Shown one piece after another: positions 26,938 to 36,802 of a stretch of DNA of 64,000 nt. The stretch spans positions 3,530,001 to 3,594,000 of the forward strand of contig NZ_CP035492.1 of the NCBI RefSeq assembly GCF_004135365.1, given 5' to 3'. Source of the stretch: Paenibacillus protaetiae. GTDB lineage: Bacteria > Bacillota > Bacilli > Paenibacillales > Paenibacillaceae. Position 1 is the first letter of the stretch, and every line of letters starts with the position of its first letter. A model generated the notes under the pieces. That model ran no database searches and had not been told where the DNA came from. It saw nothing but the letters and a program-made list of their open reading frames with translations. The translations under genes and the position numbers were made by a program.

Positions 26938-26967
26938 AAGTCCCGGGCTTATTGGCCCGGGACTTTT
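26938..26967 (+). terminator. Terminator after tagO
   Basis: AAGTCCCGGGC (26938-26948) pairs with GCCCGGGACTT (26955-26965), followed by TT. Confidence 0.85.
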
Positions 26968-27094
26968 GTATTTTCTAGCATAAACCGTGAATTTATAAGA
27001 TTATGAGAAATTCCTCTTTTATCTAAAAAAAGCCCGGCTTTGAACCGATATGAACAATACAAAACCAATACGGGTGAATGGGAGGAACAACGTT

Positions 27095-30000
27095 TTGAAG
27101 AAGAAGCTATTACCGCTTTTACTGACGCTCGCGCTTCTGATAGGGCTATTGCCTTCTATCGGCGCTCTGCAGACCGTTTCTGCAGCGGACACGACTGCTC
27201 CATCTGGCGGAAACTACTTCAATTTTCCGAATGAACAATATTCGGCGAGCAATGCGAGAATTACAACGAACCAAAGAGTAACGCTGAACGGTACGATCAA
27301 CAATGTGGTTGGGAACTCGGTCAGCTACAGTGTATATAATATTACGCTGAACGGCTCCACAGAAAAGGTCGTCAACAAAATCGAGAACCAGGACGATAAC
27401 ATTACGCTGAACAGCAACGCCATTACAGTGACGAATTTGGAGCTGTTCCCCGGCTTGAACAAAATTACGTTCAAAGGCACGCAAGGCACTTCGAGCGTAA
27501 CCGAATCGATTTATATCGAATACCGCAACAGCCCGATGCTGTACGATTTGCAGGCGACGATCCGCGGCTCGGTGTATAACATTCTGGAAGACCAAACGAC
27601 GGTCATCCAGTCTGCTTTGTCCCAAGGCAAAACGAAAGAAGATATCGCGATTACCGGTAAAGCGCCGAATGCAACCAAGGTTGCGGTTACGGTTAACGGA
27701 CGCAGCTATGAATATTCGGTTGCAAGCTCCAGCGACTACTCGTTTACTGCGTCGCCGATTAGCGTGAACGCCGGCAAAAACGTCATTACAATCAAAGTGT
27801 ACAACAACAGCCAAGTGGTAGAGACGACACGCGAGATTGCCTTTTATAACGGGACGGTAAGCTTCTTTGACCTGCAGCTGACGCATGACAGTGACGGAGT
27901 GTCCGTCGATAACGGCGGTGAACTGTCAACGACAACAAACGGCAGCTCGCTGTTCCTTTCCGGCAAAGCTATTATTCCGATCCAGAATGACGGGACCAAG
28001 TTCAAGCCGGATGTAACCGATATGGCCAATATCGCCGCCCAGTTTGCATATATCCCGTACGGCAACACATCAGTACCGTTTACTGCCGCCAACATTACGT
28101 CCATTGAACCTAGTGTTACGGATATTACGACTACGACCAAGTTTATTACGGTTAATTTCAAGCTCGATTTGGGAGCTTCCAGCGGCTACAGCTACGATAC
28201 GGCCTACAAGTTCCAGCTTCAGGGCTATAACGTAAACGAGGCGCAATCGCAAATGTCGGACAGCAAAACATTCTATTTGCGCGATAACACGAAAGCGTAC
28301 ATCTATGACGTTAACTATTTGAGCGGCTATACGTCCTCCATGGCTGACAATGCGCTTCAGCTCGAAGCATTGGAAGGCACGGACATTGAAGGCGCCAGCA
28401 TCTACTCGCTGCCAATGGGCGTAGAGGTGCTGATCGGCAACTACTCGTCGCTTGGCGATTATACGAACCTGATTCAAATGGTGAATGCTGACGGCTCGGC
28501 GAACGGAAACGTTACAACGAAGCAAGCGGTCCATACCCAAGTGGTCAGCCGCAACGTAAACGGCGTGCAGCAATCGTTCCTGCGCGTATTCCTGGAAATC
28601 AGCAAGCTGCCGACAACGGGAACGCAAACGCTCTATTTTAAATTAAAAAATTCTACGGCAGTGAAAAGCGCTCAAATTACGCTGCTTTACGGACCGTTCG
28701 TGAAATATACGGATATGTACGACGGCATGAGCATTGACTTTGATACGACGATGGCGCCGGATAAAGGCGGCATCACGTATATGATGGGACAGCTCGGCAA
28801 CTTTGCCGGCCAGTTCCAGAACGTGGCCAATCCGGCTGAGCTGGTGTACACGAACACTGGAGCTCCTGCGAAGCCGCAAACGGTATTTTTCTATGTCAAC
28901 AACGTTGAAATTCCGCTCAAACCCGACGGTACCGACAACAGCAAATTCAGTATTGATACAACGGACGCCAATGTGCTTGGCACCGTGTTTGGCTTGCTTA
29001 ACCTGACGGGCGAGAATTCGTTTAAGATCGTATTCCGCACAGGCAAAAACAATTTCGAAAGCACGGTAAAAGTAACGATCGTTCCAACGAACCTGCCGCT
29101 TATTCCGGCTCCAAATACCGACGGCATCTATCCGTACAGCGAAAGCCGCAAAGCGCCGCTGGCAAACGATCCGAACTTTAAACGGCAAGCTACCATTTTT
29201 ACAACCAAAGAAGCCAGCATGAACGTATACGGCACCTTTGATTTTATTGATTTGGGCTCCAATTACAGCACGGTCAGCGGCCGAATTACAGATTTGGGCG
29301 GCTCCATTAACAATTACATCCTGAATGTTTCGTCTCCTGATCTGGTCGATACGATAACTTGGACGTTAAGCAACGAGTTTACGCTGACCTCCAAAGGCAA
29401 CCCGATCTCAGGCGATAATACAGTGAATAAAGGACTTGCCGTTAGCGGAATTGAGGTCTTCTACGATGTAGACGGCCAATACTTCTACTTTATTTTGAAA
29501 AATCAGCAGCTTCCGAAAGACGGCAGCTCGATGGTATACAACTTTACCGTATTTAACAGCGGCGAAGCCGGCCCGAGAGCAACCAACCGCCTGGAAGTGG
29601 ATCCGGTAGCCATTCCGTACACGATTTTGTCTCCGGTAACGGAAGAACGCAAGCTGAACCAGAACTTTGTAGATGTTATTATTTCTTCGCCTGGCGCCGA
29701 TTCGATTCTCATTAATGGCATCGAGGCGCAAAAAGTAACCTATCTCGACTATTCGCAAGATTCGGTTACGCCGGTGCCGATCGAAGCGTACAAAGTACGC
29801 GTATCGAATTTGAAGCCAAACAAGGTGAGCCCGATATCGCTTGTAATTACGAGCGCTACGGATAAAATGACCGATCAGTTTAATGTCGATTACGAGCCGG
29901 CGAACATTCCGGGCGCACAATTCGCGCAAGTGATGGCAAGCTCCCATAAAGTGTTTGACGGCATGCTTAATTTGAAGTTTGCGAAAAACTCCAAGCTGGT

Positions 30001-31186
30001 TCGCTCGGATTACAACAGCACAGCCAACAATCAGACGCAAGTTTACAGCGGCAATGAAATTTTGTTTGGCATAGCTAACCCGACGGACGGCGTTCTGAAC
30101 CGTTATGAGTACCGGACGCAGCCTGCCGATTATTGGTCGGAGAACAGCATTGGCAAATACTATTTGGATGAATTTTTTACAGACCGCTTTATTAAAGCGA
30201 GCCCGCTGTTCTGGATTGACGCCGGACAAGCGGATGATGACAGCACCAAAGCGTACGACCCGATTACATACGGGCTCAACCCGTATACGTATCCGGTTGT
30301 GCAAGGCGATTCCGATCAGCAGTTCTTCAAGCGTTATGACAACGGCAGAGAACTGATCCCTACTGCGCCGGGCGAACTGACGCTTTCGTACGATTCGAGC
30401 ATTGCGCAAAGCGCAGGAACCGTCGTTACGGTATTCCGCTATGACCCTTATAATAATATTTGGGAAAACATCGGCGGTGTTGTGGATGAGAAGAAGCATA
30501 CAATCGATGTGCCGTTTACGAAGTTTGGCTATTATGTGGTAGGCAAGTTAACCTACGGATTTAACGATATCAACGATCATCCGTATGCCCGTGAAGCGAT
30601 GGAAGCCATTTATGCCAAAGGTTTGATGAATGCAACCGACCCTACAGGCATTTTTGGCGCGGATCAATATGTCACTCGTGGCGAATTTGCCCGCATGATA
30701 GTCCGGGCGCTTGACCTGCCGCTGAATTATGAAGGCACGAAGCACTTTATCGACGTGCCGGTCGACAGCATCATTAATCCAAATGCGCTGTATGACTACA
30801 GATACATCGAGACGGCGGCCAGAGCCGGTTTTGTAAGGGGGACGCGCCCTGAAACCTTCGAGCCAAAGTCGAACTTGACGCGCCAAGACGCCGCCGTTAT
30901 ACTTGCAAAGGCGCTTAACCTGAAGCTGGAGACAGACGCTACCAAAGCGAAAGCATCTCTTGCTAAAGTGTTCAAAGACGCGGGCAATGCCAACTATTAC
31001 GCTGTTCCATCGATCGTAGCGATTCAGAAGAAAGGCTTTATCCAAGGATCGCTGATTGACCCTAGCAATCCTAAAGGCGGTTCGGTGTTTGAACCGACTG
31101 CGAAGCTGCTCCGCAGTGACGCGGCTATCATTATCGGCAAAGTAATGGCTGATATGAAAAAGCTGCCGAAGATATACGCAAACTGA
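27095..31186 (+). CDS. Large secreted protein with Ig-like repeats and three C-terminal SLH domains
   Basis: 1363 residues. Start: TTG 27095, preceded by GGGAGG at 27080-27085, gives MKKKLLPLLLTLALLIG as an ideal signal peptide ending at AQ/VSAADT. An in-frame ATG at 27050 lies before the ribosome site and would add 15 residues. The body consists of beta-rich, Ig-like domains (for example TLNGTINNVV, ITGKAPNATKVAVTVNG). Three SLH domains close the protein: GFNDINDHPYAREAME, FIDVPVDSI, and FKDAGNANYYAVPSI. It would be held in the wall polymer made by the adjacent tag/csaB enzymes. No catalytic motif was seen; a structural or adhesive role is possible. Confidence 0.85.
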   Translation: MKKKLLPLLLTLALLIGLLPSIGALQTVSAADTTAPSGGNYFNFPNEQYSASNARITTNQRVTLNGTINNVVGNSVSYSVYNITLNGSTEKVVNKIENQDDNITLNSNAITVTNLELFPGLNKITFKGTQGTSSVTESIYIEYRNSPMLYDLQATIRGSVYNILEDQTTVIQSALSQGKTKEDIAITGKAPNATKVAVTVNGRSYEYSVASSSDYSFTASPISVNAGKNVITIKVYNNSQVVETTREIAFYNGTVSFFDLQLTHDSDGVSVDNGGELSTTTNGSSLFLSGKAIIPIQNDGTKFKPDVTDMANIAAQFAYIPYGNTSVPFTAANITSIEPSVTDITTTTKFITVNFKLDLGASSGYSYDTAYKFQLQGYNVNEAQSQMSDSKTFYLRDNTKAYIYDVNYLSGYTSSMADNALQLEALEGTDIEGASIYSLPMGVEVLIGNYSSLGDYTNLIQMVNADGSANGNVTTKQAVHTQVVSRNVNGVQQSFLRVFLEISKLPTTGTQTLYFKLKNSTAVKSAQITLLYGPFVKYTDMYDGMSIDFDTTMAPDKGGITYMMGQLGNFAGQFQNVANPAELVYTNTGAPAKPQTVFFYVNNVEIPLKPDGTDNSKFSIDTTDANVLGTVFGLLNLTGENSFKIVFRTGKNNFESTVKVTIVPTNLPLIPAPNTDGIYPYSESRKAPLANDPNFKRQATIFTTKEASMNVYGTFDFIDLGSNYSTVSGRITDLGGSINNYILNVSSPDLVDTITWTLSNEFTLTSKGNPISGDNTVNKGLAVSGIEVFYDVDGQYFYFILKNQQLPKDGSSMVYNFTVFNSGEAGPRATNRLEVDPVAIPYTILSPVTEERKLNQNFVDVIISSPGADSILINGIEAQKVTYLDYSQDSVTPVPIEAYKVRVSNLKPNKVSPISLVITSATDKMTDQFNVDYEPANIPGAQFAQVMASSHKVFDGMLNLKFAKNSKLVRSDYNSTANNQTQVYSGNEILFGIANPTDGVLNRYEYRTQPADYWSENSIGKYYLDEFFTDRFIKASPLFWIDAGQADDDSTKAYDPITYGLNPYTYPVVQGDSDQQFFKRYDNGRELIPTAPGELTLSYDSSIAQSAGTVVTVFRYDPYNNIWENIGGVVDEKKHTIDVPFTKFGYYVVGKLTYGFNDINDHPYAREAMEAIYAKGLMNATDPTGIFGADQYVTRGEFARMIVRALDLPLNYEGTKHFIDVPVDSIINPNALYDYRYIETAARAGFVRGTRPETFEPKSNLTRQDAAVILAKALNLKLETDATKAKASLAKVFKDAGNANYYAVPSIVAIQKKGFIQGSLIDPSNPKGGSVFEPTAKLLRSDAAIIIGKVMADMKKLPKIYAN

Positions 31187-31202
31187 TAGGTTACCCTTAC
31201 AA

Positions 31203-31233
31203 AAGAAGGCCGGCCGGATACGCCGGCTTTCTT
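31203..31233 (+). terminator. Terminator after the 1363-aa SLH protein
   Basis: A 12-bp stem: AAGAAGGCCGGC (31203-31214) pairs with GCCGGCTTTCTT (31222-31233) with one G-T wobble. Confidence 0.7.
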
Positions 31234-31865
31234 CTATGAAGTGGAAGAAAGCGCCAGAATTGATGGAAAAAGTTACGCGTCGACGATAAACATGGAGCAA
31301 GCTATACTAATTACAGGGTAGGGGTAATAAGCTGGTATAAGGTTTTCTGGAGGCTTGTATTTTTTTAAAAGTATCGTAAATTCCTGCTCATATACATAAT
31401 TGGACTCGGGGATTTTCTCGGATAAATTAAAAAAATATTTTTTGCAACAGCTCGCAACTTTTTTGTAACTTGTGCGTCTAAGTAACTGACGTCGCGAACA
31501 TCGTCTGTGATGAATGAAGAGGATGTCGAATAAAGGTACATGAAGTCGAAGCTGGCTGCTAGTCTTTTGGACCTAAGCATTTCCTGTAAAGATGGAATGA
31601 ATTCTCAACTTTCTCTTTACGGTAACAACTGCCCATTGTATAATATTAAAGTGGCATAGCTTATCTACTATTATTTTCTAGTTTTATTTACGAGTTTCTG
31701 CGACATGTTCTTACAGGGTTAAACATGGGTGCAGACATCATTTATATGAATCACTGCTCAAGCTCTGGAAGGGGGGTGAATCGACAGATGAGAGAAACGA
31801 GCAACAATTTACAGCAACAAAACTCTCAACAACCGAAGCAATTTAGAGGAGGAGAAAAAAAGGTT
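31234..31865 (+). other. Gene-free leader region of the S-layer gene
   Basis: This stretch of more than 600 bases holds no gene. It has the promoter listed below, a long untranslated leader, AT-rich tracts, and near its end an in-frame ATG with a strong ribosome site (31768-31790). Long leaders with several signals are known for S-layer genes of Bacillales (for example cwp of Brevibacillus). A hexamer TATACT at about 31305 might be a further -10 box, without a good -35. Confidence 0.6.
31616..31644 (+). promoter_or_regulatory. Probable sigma-A promoter of the S-layer gene
   Basis: TTTACG (31616-31621) and the consensus TATAAT (31639-31644), 17 bases apart. It would leave a leader of about 215 bases before the ATG at 31866. 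Confidence 0.6.
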
Positions 31866-34382
31866 ATGAAGAAAAAAATAGCTTCCGCTGCAATTGCGGC
31901 TTCCATGATCATTCCAATGGCGGTTCCTGCATTTGCTGCTACAACAACGCCTTCTGACGTTGTTGGTACACCTGTTCAATCCGCAGTAGAAGAGCTTACA
32001 GCTCTGGGCATTATCAATGGTTATACCGATGGAACTTTCAAACCTGAAAATTCCATTACTCGTGCAGAACTTGCGAAAATCATCGTTGTTGCAACTGGCA
32101 ACGAAGCTTCCGCTAAGCTGATGCAAAACGTAGCTCCAACGTTCAAAGACGTAAAAGCTAACGAGTGGTACACTGGCTACATCAATGTAGCTGCTGCTAA
32201 AGGCTTTATCCAAGGTTACAACGGTGAGTACCGTCCTGGCGACACTGTTAAATTCGAAGAAGTAGCTGCAATCCTGGTTCGCGCTTTGGGTTACAAAGAA
32301 GCTAACCTGGGCGGCCAATGGCCATACAACTACATCATCGCTGGTCAAGACGCTGGCCTGTTCGGCGACCTTACGGTTGCAACTGGCACTTCGGCTAACC
32401 GCGGCGTAGTTGCTCAAATGGCTTCCAACGCTCTGAACGCTTGGCTCGTATCGTACGACAAAGACGGCGCATTGATCGAACCAGGAACCGAAGGTTCCAA
32501 AAAATTGATTTCGAAACTTGGCGCAACTGAAGATGCTACTTTGTTGACTGATTCCGTTGATGATCAAGATCAAATCGTTCTGAGCACTGGTCCTGCTGAT
32601 GTTGACGACAACTTTATCGTAACTGGCGGCGAAAGCCTGACTGACCTGCTTGGTCACACTGTAACTGTTCTGAAGAAAAACGGTAAAGTGGTTTCCATTA
32701 CGGATGCTACTTCCAGCTCGAACATTGTTACTGGTAAATTGACTGCAGCTCAAGCTGATATCTTGGACGCTGACACTGTATTGGTAACTAACAGCGCTGG
32801 TACTAAACTGACGTTGAATGCAGATGCTGATCTTCACCTGTATGTTAACAACACAGAAGTTGACAGCACTAACGACGATCTGGCTAAGGATCAAAACGTT
32901 GTAGTTATTCTGAACAACAAGAAAGTTCAAGCTGTTCTTGCTGTTAACACTCTTTCTAACCTCGTTGTTGACGATGTAGAAGAGTATGACGACTACCTGC
33001 TCGTTAATACGAAGTCCGGCGATTCGTACCAAGTAAACAAAAACACAATCGTTACTTTGAACGGCAAAGCTGCTAAAGCTTCTGACCTGAAAGAAAACGA
33101 CATTATCTCCGTTGTTGCTAATGGCGACGATGCTGATCAAGCTGTAACTCTGACTGCTACTCGTAATTCCGTAACTGGCGATCTGGATGGTCATGAGGAA
33201 GTTGTTAAAGGTGCAACTCATACTCATTACTACACAGTTAATGGCAAAGATTACAAATACGTTGGTGCAGCTGCTTCCCTTGATGACAGCAACGTTGACA
33301 GCGAGTATACATTCTACCTGAATGCTAACGGCGAAGTTGCTTACTTCGAAGCAGTTAATGCAGCTGATAGCAGCGCATTCGGCGTTGTTTACTCTGTTGA
33401 AACTGGCAGCTTCGTAGTAGACGGCCAAGCTCAAGCGACGAACAAAAAAGTAGTTTACTACTCGTTCGCTGATCAAAAGAAAGTAACGGCTTACACAACT
33501 GCTGCTAAAGCTGGTGATCTGGCTGAAGGAACACTGACTGAGATCTTCTTTGACGAAGACGGTCTGGTTGACTTCGACGGTCCGAACAACAACAAAACTC
33601 CAAAAGTGCTTGATATTGCTAGCACATCGGAAACTGTTTCTTCCGTATCGGCTTCCAGCCTGAAAACAGAAGAAAAAGGTTCTTACACCCTGAACAGCAA
33701 TACTGCTTACTACTTCGTTAAATACGGTACTGACGGCAAAGTTTCCTCGGTGTCCGCTGCTACTGCAGATGATCTGACGAAGGGTGACGTAGTATCCGTT
33801 CAACAAAACAAAGGTACTGCAAGCTATGTACTGATCACTGAAAACAAAGATGCTGCAGAAGATCTGGCACAAGTTCAAGGTCTGTTTGTAGGTACTTCCA
33901 CGAAGAAAGTTGGCGACACAACTCATTTCTATGTGAAATTGGCTGTGAACGGCACGGTAACTTCGTACGAAGTTACTGAAGCTCTCTACGATGTGCTTAC
34001 TGATGACACTACTGGCGCAGAAGTTAACGAAGTAATTACACTTCCAGCTGGTTCTGGCGTTTATGATGTAGCTACAAGCCCAGCTGTACCAGTGATTTCT
34101 AGCCTCGCGGCTCTGAATGGCGTTGTTGTTGACAGAAATAACAACCAAATCACTGATACTAACGGTACTACTACTGTAACTACTGATGACGTGGTTTACC
34201 TTGTAAACTCTGCTACTCAGTACTACGTGATCGATGCTGACGGTAACTACTCGAAATCGACGTTGACTAAAGTACAAGAACTTTCGAAGAAAACTGCTGA
34301 CTATGACACAGTTGTTGTGAAAACTGGCGAAACTGCTGGTTCCTCGGAATATGCTGGTGTTGTAATCGTAGTTGCGAAGTAA
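31866..34382 (+). CDS. Probable major S-layer protein with N-terminal SLH domains
   Basis: 838 residues from ATG 31866: signal peptide MKKKIASAAIAASMIIPMA ending at AFAATTT, then three SLH domains (about residues 38-190: ALGIINGYTDGTFKPENSITR; FKDVKANEWYTGYINVAAAK; a weaker third), then about 640 residues of Thr/Asp/Val-rich beta structure without catalytic motifs. The codon use differs from the neighbours (strong preference for GCT, GTT, ACT, AAC), as in highly expressed genes. AGAGGAGG precedes this start. A second in-frame ATG at 31788 has an even better site (AAGGGGGGTGAAT at 31769-31781) and would add 26 residues (MRETSNNLQQQNSQQPKQFR...). The two starts recall the dual translation starts of the Brevibacillus cwp genes. 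Strong leader, abundance signs and SLH domains support an S-layer role; nearest name uncertain. Confidence 0.85.
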   Translation: MKKKIASAAIAASMIIPMAVPAFAATTTPSDVVGTPVQSAVEELTALGIINGYTDGTFKPENSITRAELAKIIVVATGNEASAKLMQNVAPTFKDVKANEWYTGYINVAAAKGFIQGYNGEYRPGDTVKFEEVAAILVRALGYKEANLGGQWPYNYIIAGQDAGLFGDLTVATGTSANRGVVAQMASNALNAWLVSYDKDGALIEPGTEGSKKLISKLGATEDATLLTDSVDDQDQIVLSTGPADVDDNFIVTGGESLTDLLGHTVTVLKKNGKVVSITDATSSSNIVTGKLTAAQADILDADTVLVTNSAGTKLTLNADADLHLYVNNTEVDSTNDDLAKDQNVVVILNNKKVQAVLAVNTLSNLVVDDVEEYDDYLLVNTKSGDSYQVNKNTIVTLNGKAAKASDLKENDIISVVANGDDADQAVTLTATRNSVTGDLDGHEEVVKGATHTHYYTVNGKDYKYVGAAASLDDSNVDSEYTFYLNANGEVAYFEAVNAADSSAFGVVYSVETGSFVVDGQAQATNKKVVYYSFADQKKVTAYTTAAKAGDLAEGTLTEIFFDEDGLVDFDGPNNNKTPKVLDIASTSETVSSVSASSLKTEEKGSYTLNSNTAYYFVKYGTDGKVSSVSAATADDLTKGDVVSVQQNKGTASYVLITENKDAAEDLAQVQGLFVGTSTKKVGDTTHFYVKLAVNGTVTSYEVTEALYDVLTDDTTGAEVNEVITLPAGSGVYDVATSPAVPVISSLAALNGVVVDRNNNQITDTNGTTTVTTDDVVYLVNSATQYYVIDADGNYSKSTLTKVQELSKKTADYDTVVVKTGETAGSSEYAGVVIVVAK

Positions 34383-34406
34383 TAGTTAATATAACTAATA
34401 CTCAGC

Positions 34407-34442
34407 AAAAAAAGGCCACCTCTAGCGGGTGGTCTTTTTTTT
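34407..34442 (+). terminator. Terminator of the S-layer gene
   Basis: AAGGCCACC (34412-34420) pairs with GGTGGTCTT (34428-34436) with one wobble, flanked by A and T runs. Confidence 0.9.
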
Positions 34443-34641
34443 GTTTCAATGCTGACGAGAAAAGTTTTTGTTCATGCCATGTTCATATATTTAGGCTAAA
34501 ATGCAGATATAAGCGGCTCGGGAATTTCTATTATTTTTCTTATACCCTGTGTACGTATTTGAAAATTAAAGAATTCCGAAACATAATGCTTAACAGCAAC
34601 GTCTAAATATGTAAATCCAATAATACGGAGTGAACTGGAAA

Positions 34642-36720
34642 ATGCAAACAAAACGTCGATTGTCTTTTATGGTCTCAATGCTCCTGATATTCGCTCTTCT
34701 TGTTAATGTGGCGCCATTTGTTTCGGCGGCATCCACTTCGAGTGGAGTGAATAAAAAGGTGTACCTTAACGGGAATTCTTATGTTCAATTGACTGATGCA
34801 AGTCTAGTACCAAGCACGAACGGCGCGGTAGCCAGCTTTACGTTTACGATGTATAACGCGGGAAGCACTTCCATTAATGTAATTGACTATTGGGCGAGGC
34901 TGAAAACAAAAAGTGGAACGAAATATACGTTAACATTGTTGGATAAAGATAAACTGAAGACGGTAAGCCCTAATTCTTCTGCTACTCTTGTATTTTATAG
35001 CGAGGTTCCCGCGAGTGTGACGCTGGATAAATTGGTGTTAGACTTTATTAAATTTGATTTCTCTGTGTCTGGATATGAGAAAACAATTGGAGAATTTACG
35101 TTTCCGGCAGAATACAGCAATTCTATTCCAGCCGGCGGCTTTAAAACAGTAAAAATCAACAGCTCTAATGTAAATTTGCGTGTGGATCAAATTAATGTCT
35201 ATAAAGCAACAGATAAATACAATATCAACCTGTCTTATGTGGCCCGTAACACAAGCCAATTTGGCGTTCCGCTGCCGGAATATAATTACTATGTTCAAAC
35301 TTCGGTAGGTTTATATAAACTGGCCGTTAAAAATACTTCGGATGCCAACACTACATTGGAGCCATCCGTTTTGAATTCAATTCGTTTGACAGGCTCGGTA
35401 CCGACATCCGTGCCTGCTTCTAATTGGAAGCTTATCATCACCCAAAAACTTAGCGGCGATTCATCGGTTGAATTACCTGTCGGAACGTTTGCAATTCCAT
35501 TTACAGTGAACAGTAACAGTATTACAACCAAATCGACATTTACGGACGAAGTTGGCACGTACGATGTAGAACTTCAATCTGTCCAGCGTTTCCCATGGAA
35601 TGATGAAGACAATGTGGTTGCCAAAGTTCTAGTTAAAAACACGGAGTCGGTTTATTTGCCGCTTCCGAGCTTGACGGGCACTTTAATTATTGATGAGAAT
35701 ATTAGTCTAGACAGCCAAGTCATTTCCAACACAGGTGATGTTGGTTTAGCTCCAGGGGCTTCTACTACGATGACTTTTGTAGGCAAGCTGCCATATAGCT
35801 ATAACTGGAAGAAGCTGAAGCTTCAATTAATGGAAAAGTCTGGTGAAACAACCGCGCAAGTAGCTGAAATAGCCAAAAATGATGTAACACCTATTTATTC
35901 AGTACCTAACGGCAGTGTTTATAAGCAATTGTCCAACGGTTCGCAAATGAGTGTTCAAGCGACAGATGTGCGGACGTATTCCGGCGATACGGATGATCTT
36001 TTTGCAGCATATCTGGATATTACCAACAATCAGACGCGTAGTGCTTACTTGCCTTATTGGGTGGCTTATTTTAAAGCGGATAACGGCAATTTATATCCTG
36101 CAACGGTTGTAAAATCCCCGAATGCGATAAGTCCGTCGAATAAGGATCAAGTAATTGCTTATGCCAATATTCCGCAAACGGTTAATCACAATACGCTGCA
36201 ATTGTTGATCGGGGAAGCATTCGATAATAACGGACTGCTGAAAAAGGAAGGAACACCAGCTGGTTACATTCGCGCAGTGACATTAGGATTACCTGCAGAA
36301 AAAACAGATACAACGCAATATAAGGACTTGAAGGTGGGCCCTTATAATGTGGATCTAAATTACTTTAATGTCTATATTGGTGACACCGGCACACTGGAAA
36401 TTGATCTGGGCGGAAATGTAGCTCGTGATTATAGTTATGATGCGTTCAGTCAATCCAAGCTATTATTCGAACTTGAATATGAGCCGTCGGGTGATGTGCT
36501 TTGGTCGCAGCAGGTAAATCTGGAGAGCAAATCTGATAATGCGATTCAATGGAAAGTCGGAGATAACTATAATTCAATCAGTAAAGATTTGGCACAAACT
36601 AAATTTTGGAGCCGATATACACTCCATGTATATGACACTCTGAATGGCAACAAAAAGCTGCTGTTCTCCAAAGATGTGAAATTTTCCAGCATTACTAACT
36701 GGTTGGATGGACAACATTAA
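34642..36720 (+). CDS. Secreted protein with about four copies of a repeated beta domain
   Basis: 692 residues. ATG 34642 follows CGGAGTG; an in-frame GTG at 34630 is too close to it. Signal peptide: LSFMVSMLLIFALLVNVAPF ending at SAAS. The rest contains about four repeats of a unit of roughly 120-140 residues with the pattern NTxS/Q...LP.Y..Y......G..Y / TLxP......I..(A/G).(V/I)P..V....L.L.I (see for example YWARLKTKSGTKYTLTLLDK; EYNYYVQTSVGLYKLAV; PSLTGTLIIDENISL; YWVAYFKADNGNLYPATVV). No SLH, LPXTG or catalytic motif was seen, so how it is retained is unknown. The gene is visibly AT-richer than most of the window. I do not recognise the family. Confidence 0.8.
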   Translation: MQTKRRLSFMVSMLLIFALLVNVAPFVSAASTSSGVNKKVYLNGNSYVQLTDASLVPSTNGAVASFTFTMYNAGSTSINVIDYWARLKTKSGTKYTLTLLDKDKLKTVSPNSSATLVFYSEVPASVTLDKLVLDFIKFDFSVSGYEKTIGEFTFPAEYSNSIPAGGFKTVKINSSNVNLRVDQINVYKATDKYNINLSYVARNTSQFGVPLPEYNYYVQTSVGLYKLAVKNTSDANTTLEPSVLNSIRLTGSVPTSVPASNWKLIITQKLSGDSSVELPVGTFAIPFTVNSNSITTKSTFTDEVGTYDVELQSVQRFPWNDEDNVVAKVLVKNTESVYLPLPSLTGTLIIDENISLDSQVISNTGDVGLAPGASTTMTFVGKLPYSYNWKKLKLQLMEKSGETTAQVAEIAKNDVTPIYSVPNGSVYKQLSNGSQMSVQATDVRTYSGDTDDLFAAYLDITNNQTRSAYLPYWVAYFKADNGNLYPATVVKSPNAISPSNKDQVIAYANIPQTVNHNTLQLLIGEAFDNNGLLKKEGTPAGYIRAVTLGLPAEKTDTTQYKDLKVGPYNVDLNYFNVYIGDTGTLEIDLGGNVARDYSYDAFSQSKLLFELEYEPSGDVLWSQQVNLESKSDNAIQWKVGDNYNSISKDLAQTKFWSRYTLHVYDTLNGNKKLLFSKDVKFSSITNWLDGQH

Positions 36721-36757
36721 AAATTTTTCAGAATGTAATAAACTAGTATCTCCCTTT

Positions 36758-36792
36758 CAAATCTAGTATCTTATATAAAGGTACTAGATTTG
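36758..36792. promoter_or_regulatory. Inverted repeat before the 169-aa membrane protein
   Basis: CAAATCTAGTA (36758-36768) and TACTAGATTTG (36782-36792) form a perfect 11-bp dyad with a 13-base loop. It ends one base before the ribosome site GAGAGGAG. A copy of CTAGTATC also lies just upstream (about 36743-36750). It could be an operator or an RNA hairpin that affects translation. Confidence 0.45.
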
Positions 36793-36802
36793 AGAGGAGA
36801 CA

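Noticed and set aside
29408-30499. A 363-codon open frame on the - strand inside the large SLH protein gene
   Set aside because: Shadow of the strong + strand gene; no domains or ribosome site.
31809-34277. An 822-codon open frame on the - strand opposite the S-layer gene
   Set aside because: It has no signal of a start site, its protein is Ser/Val/Asn-rich without domains, and it is explained by the codon bias of the + strand gene.
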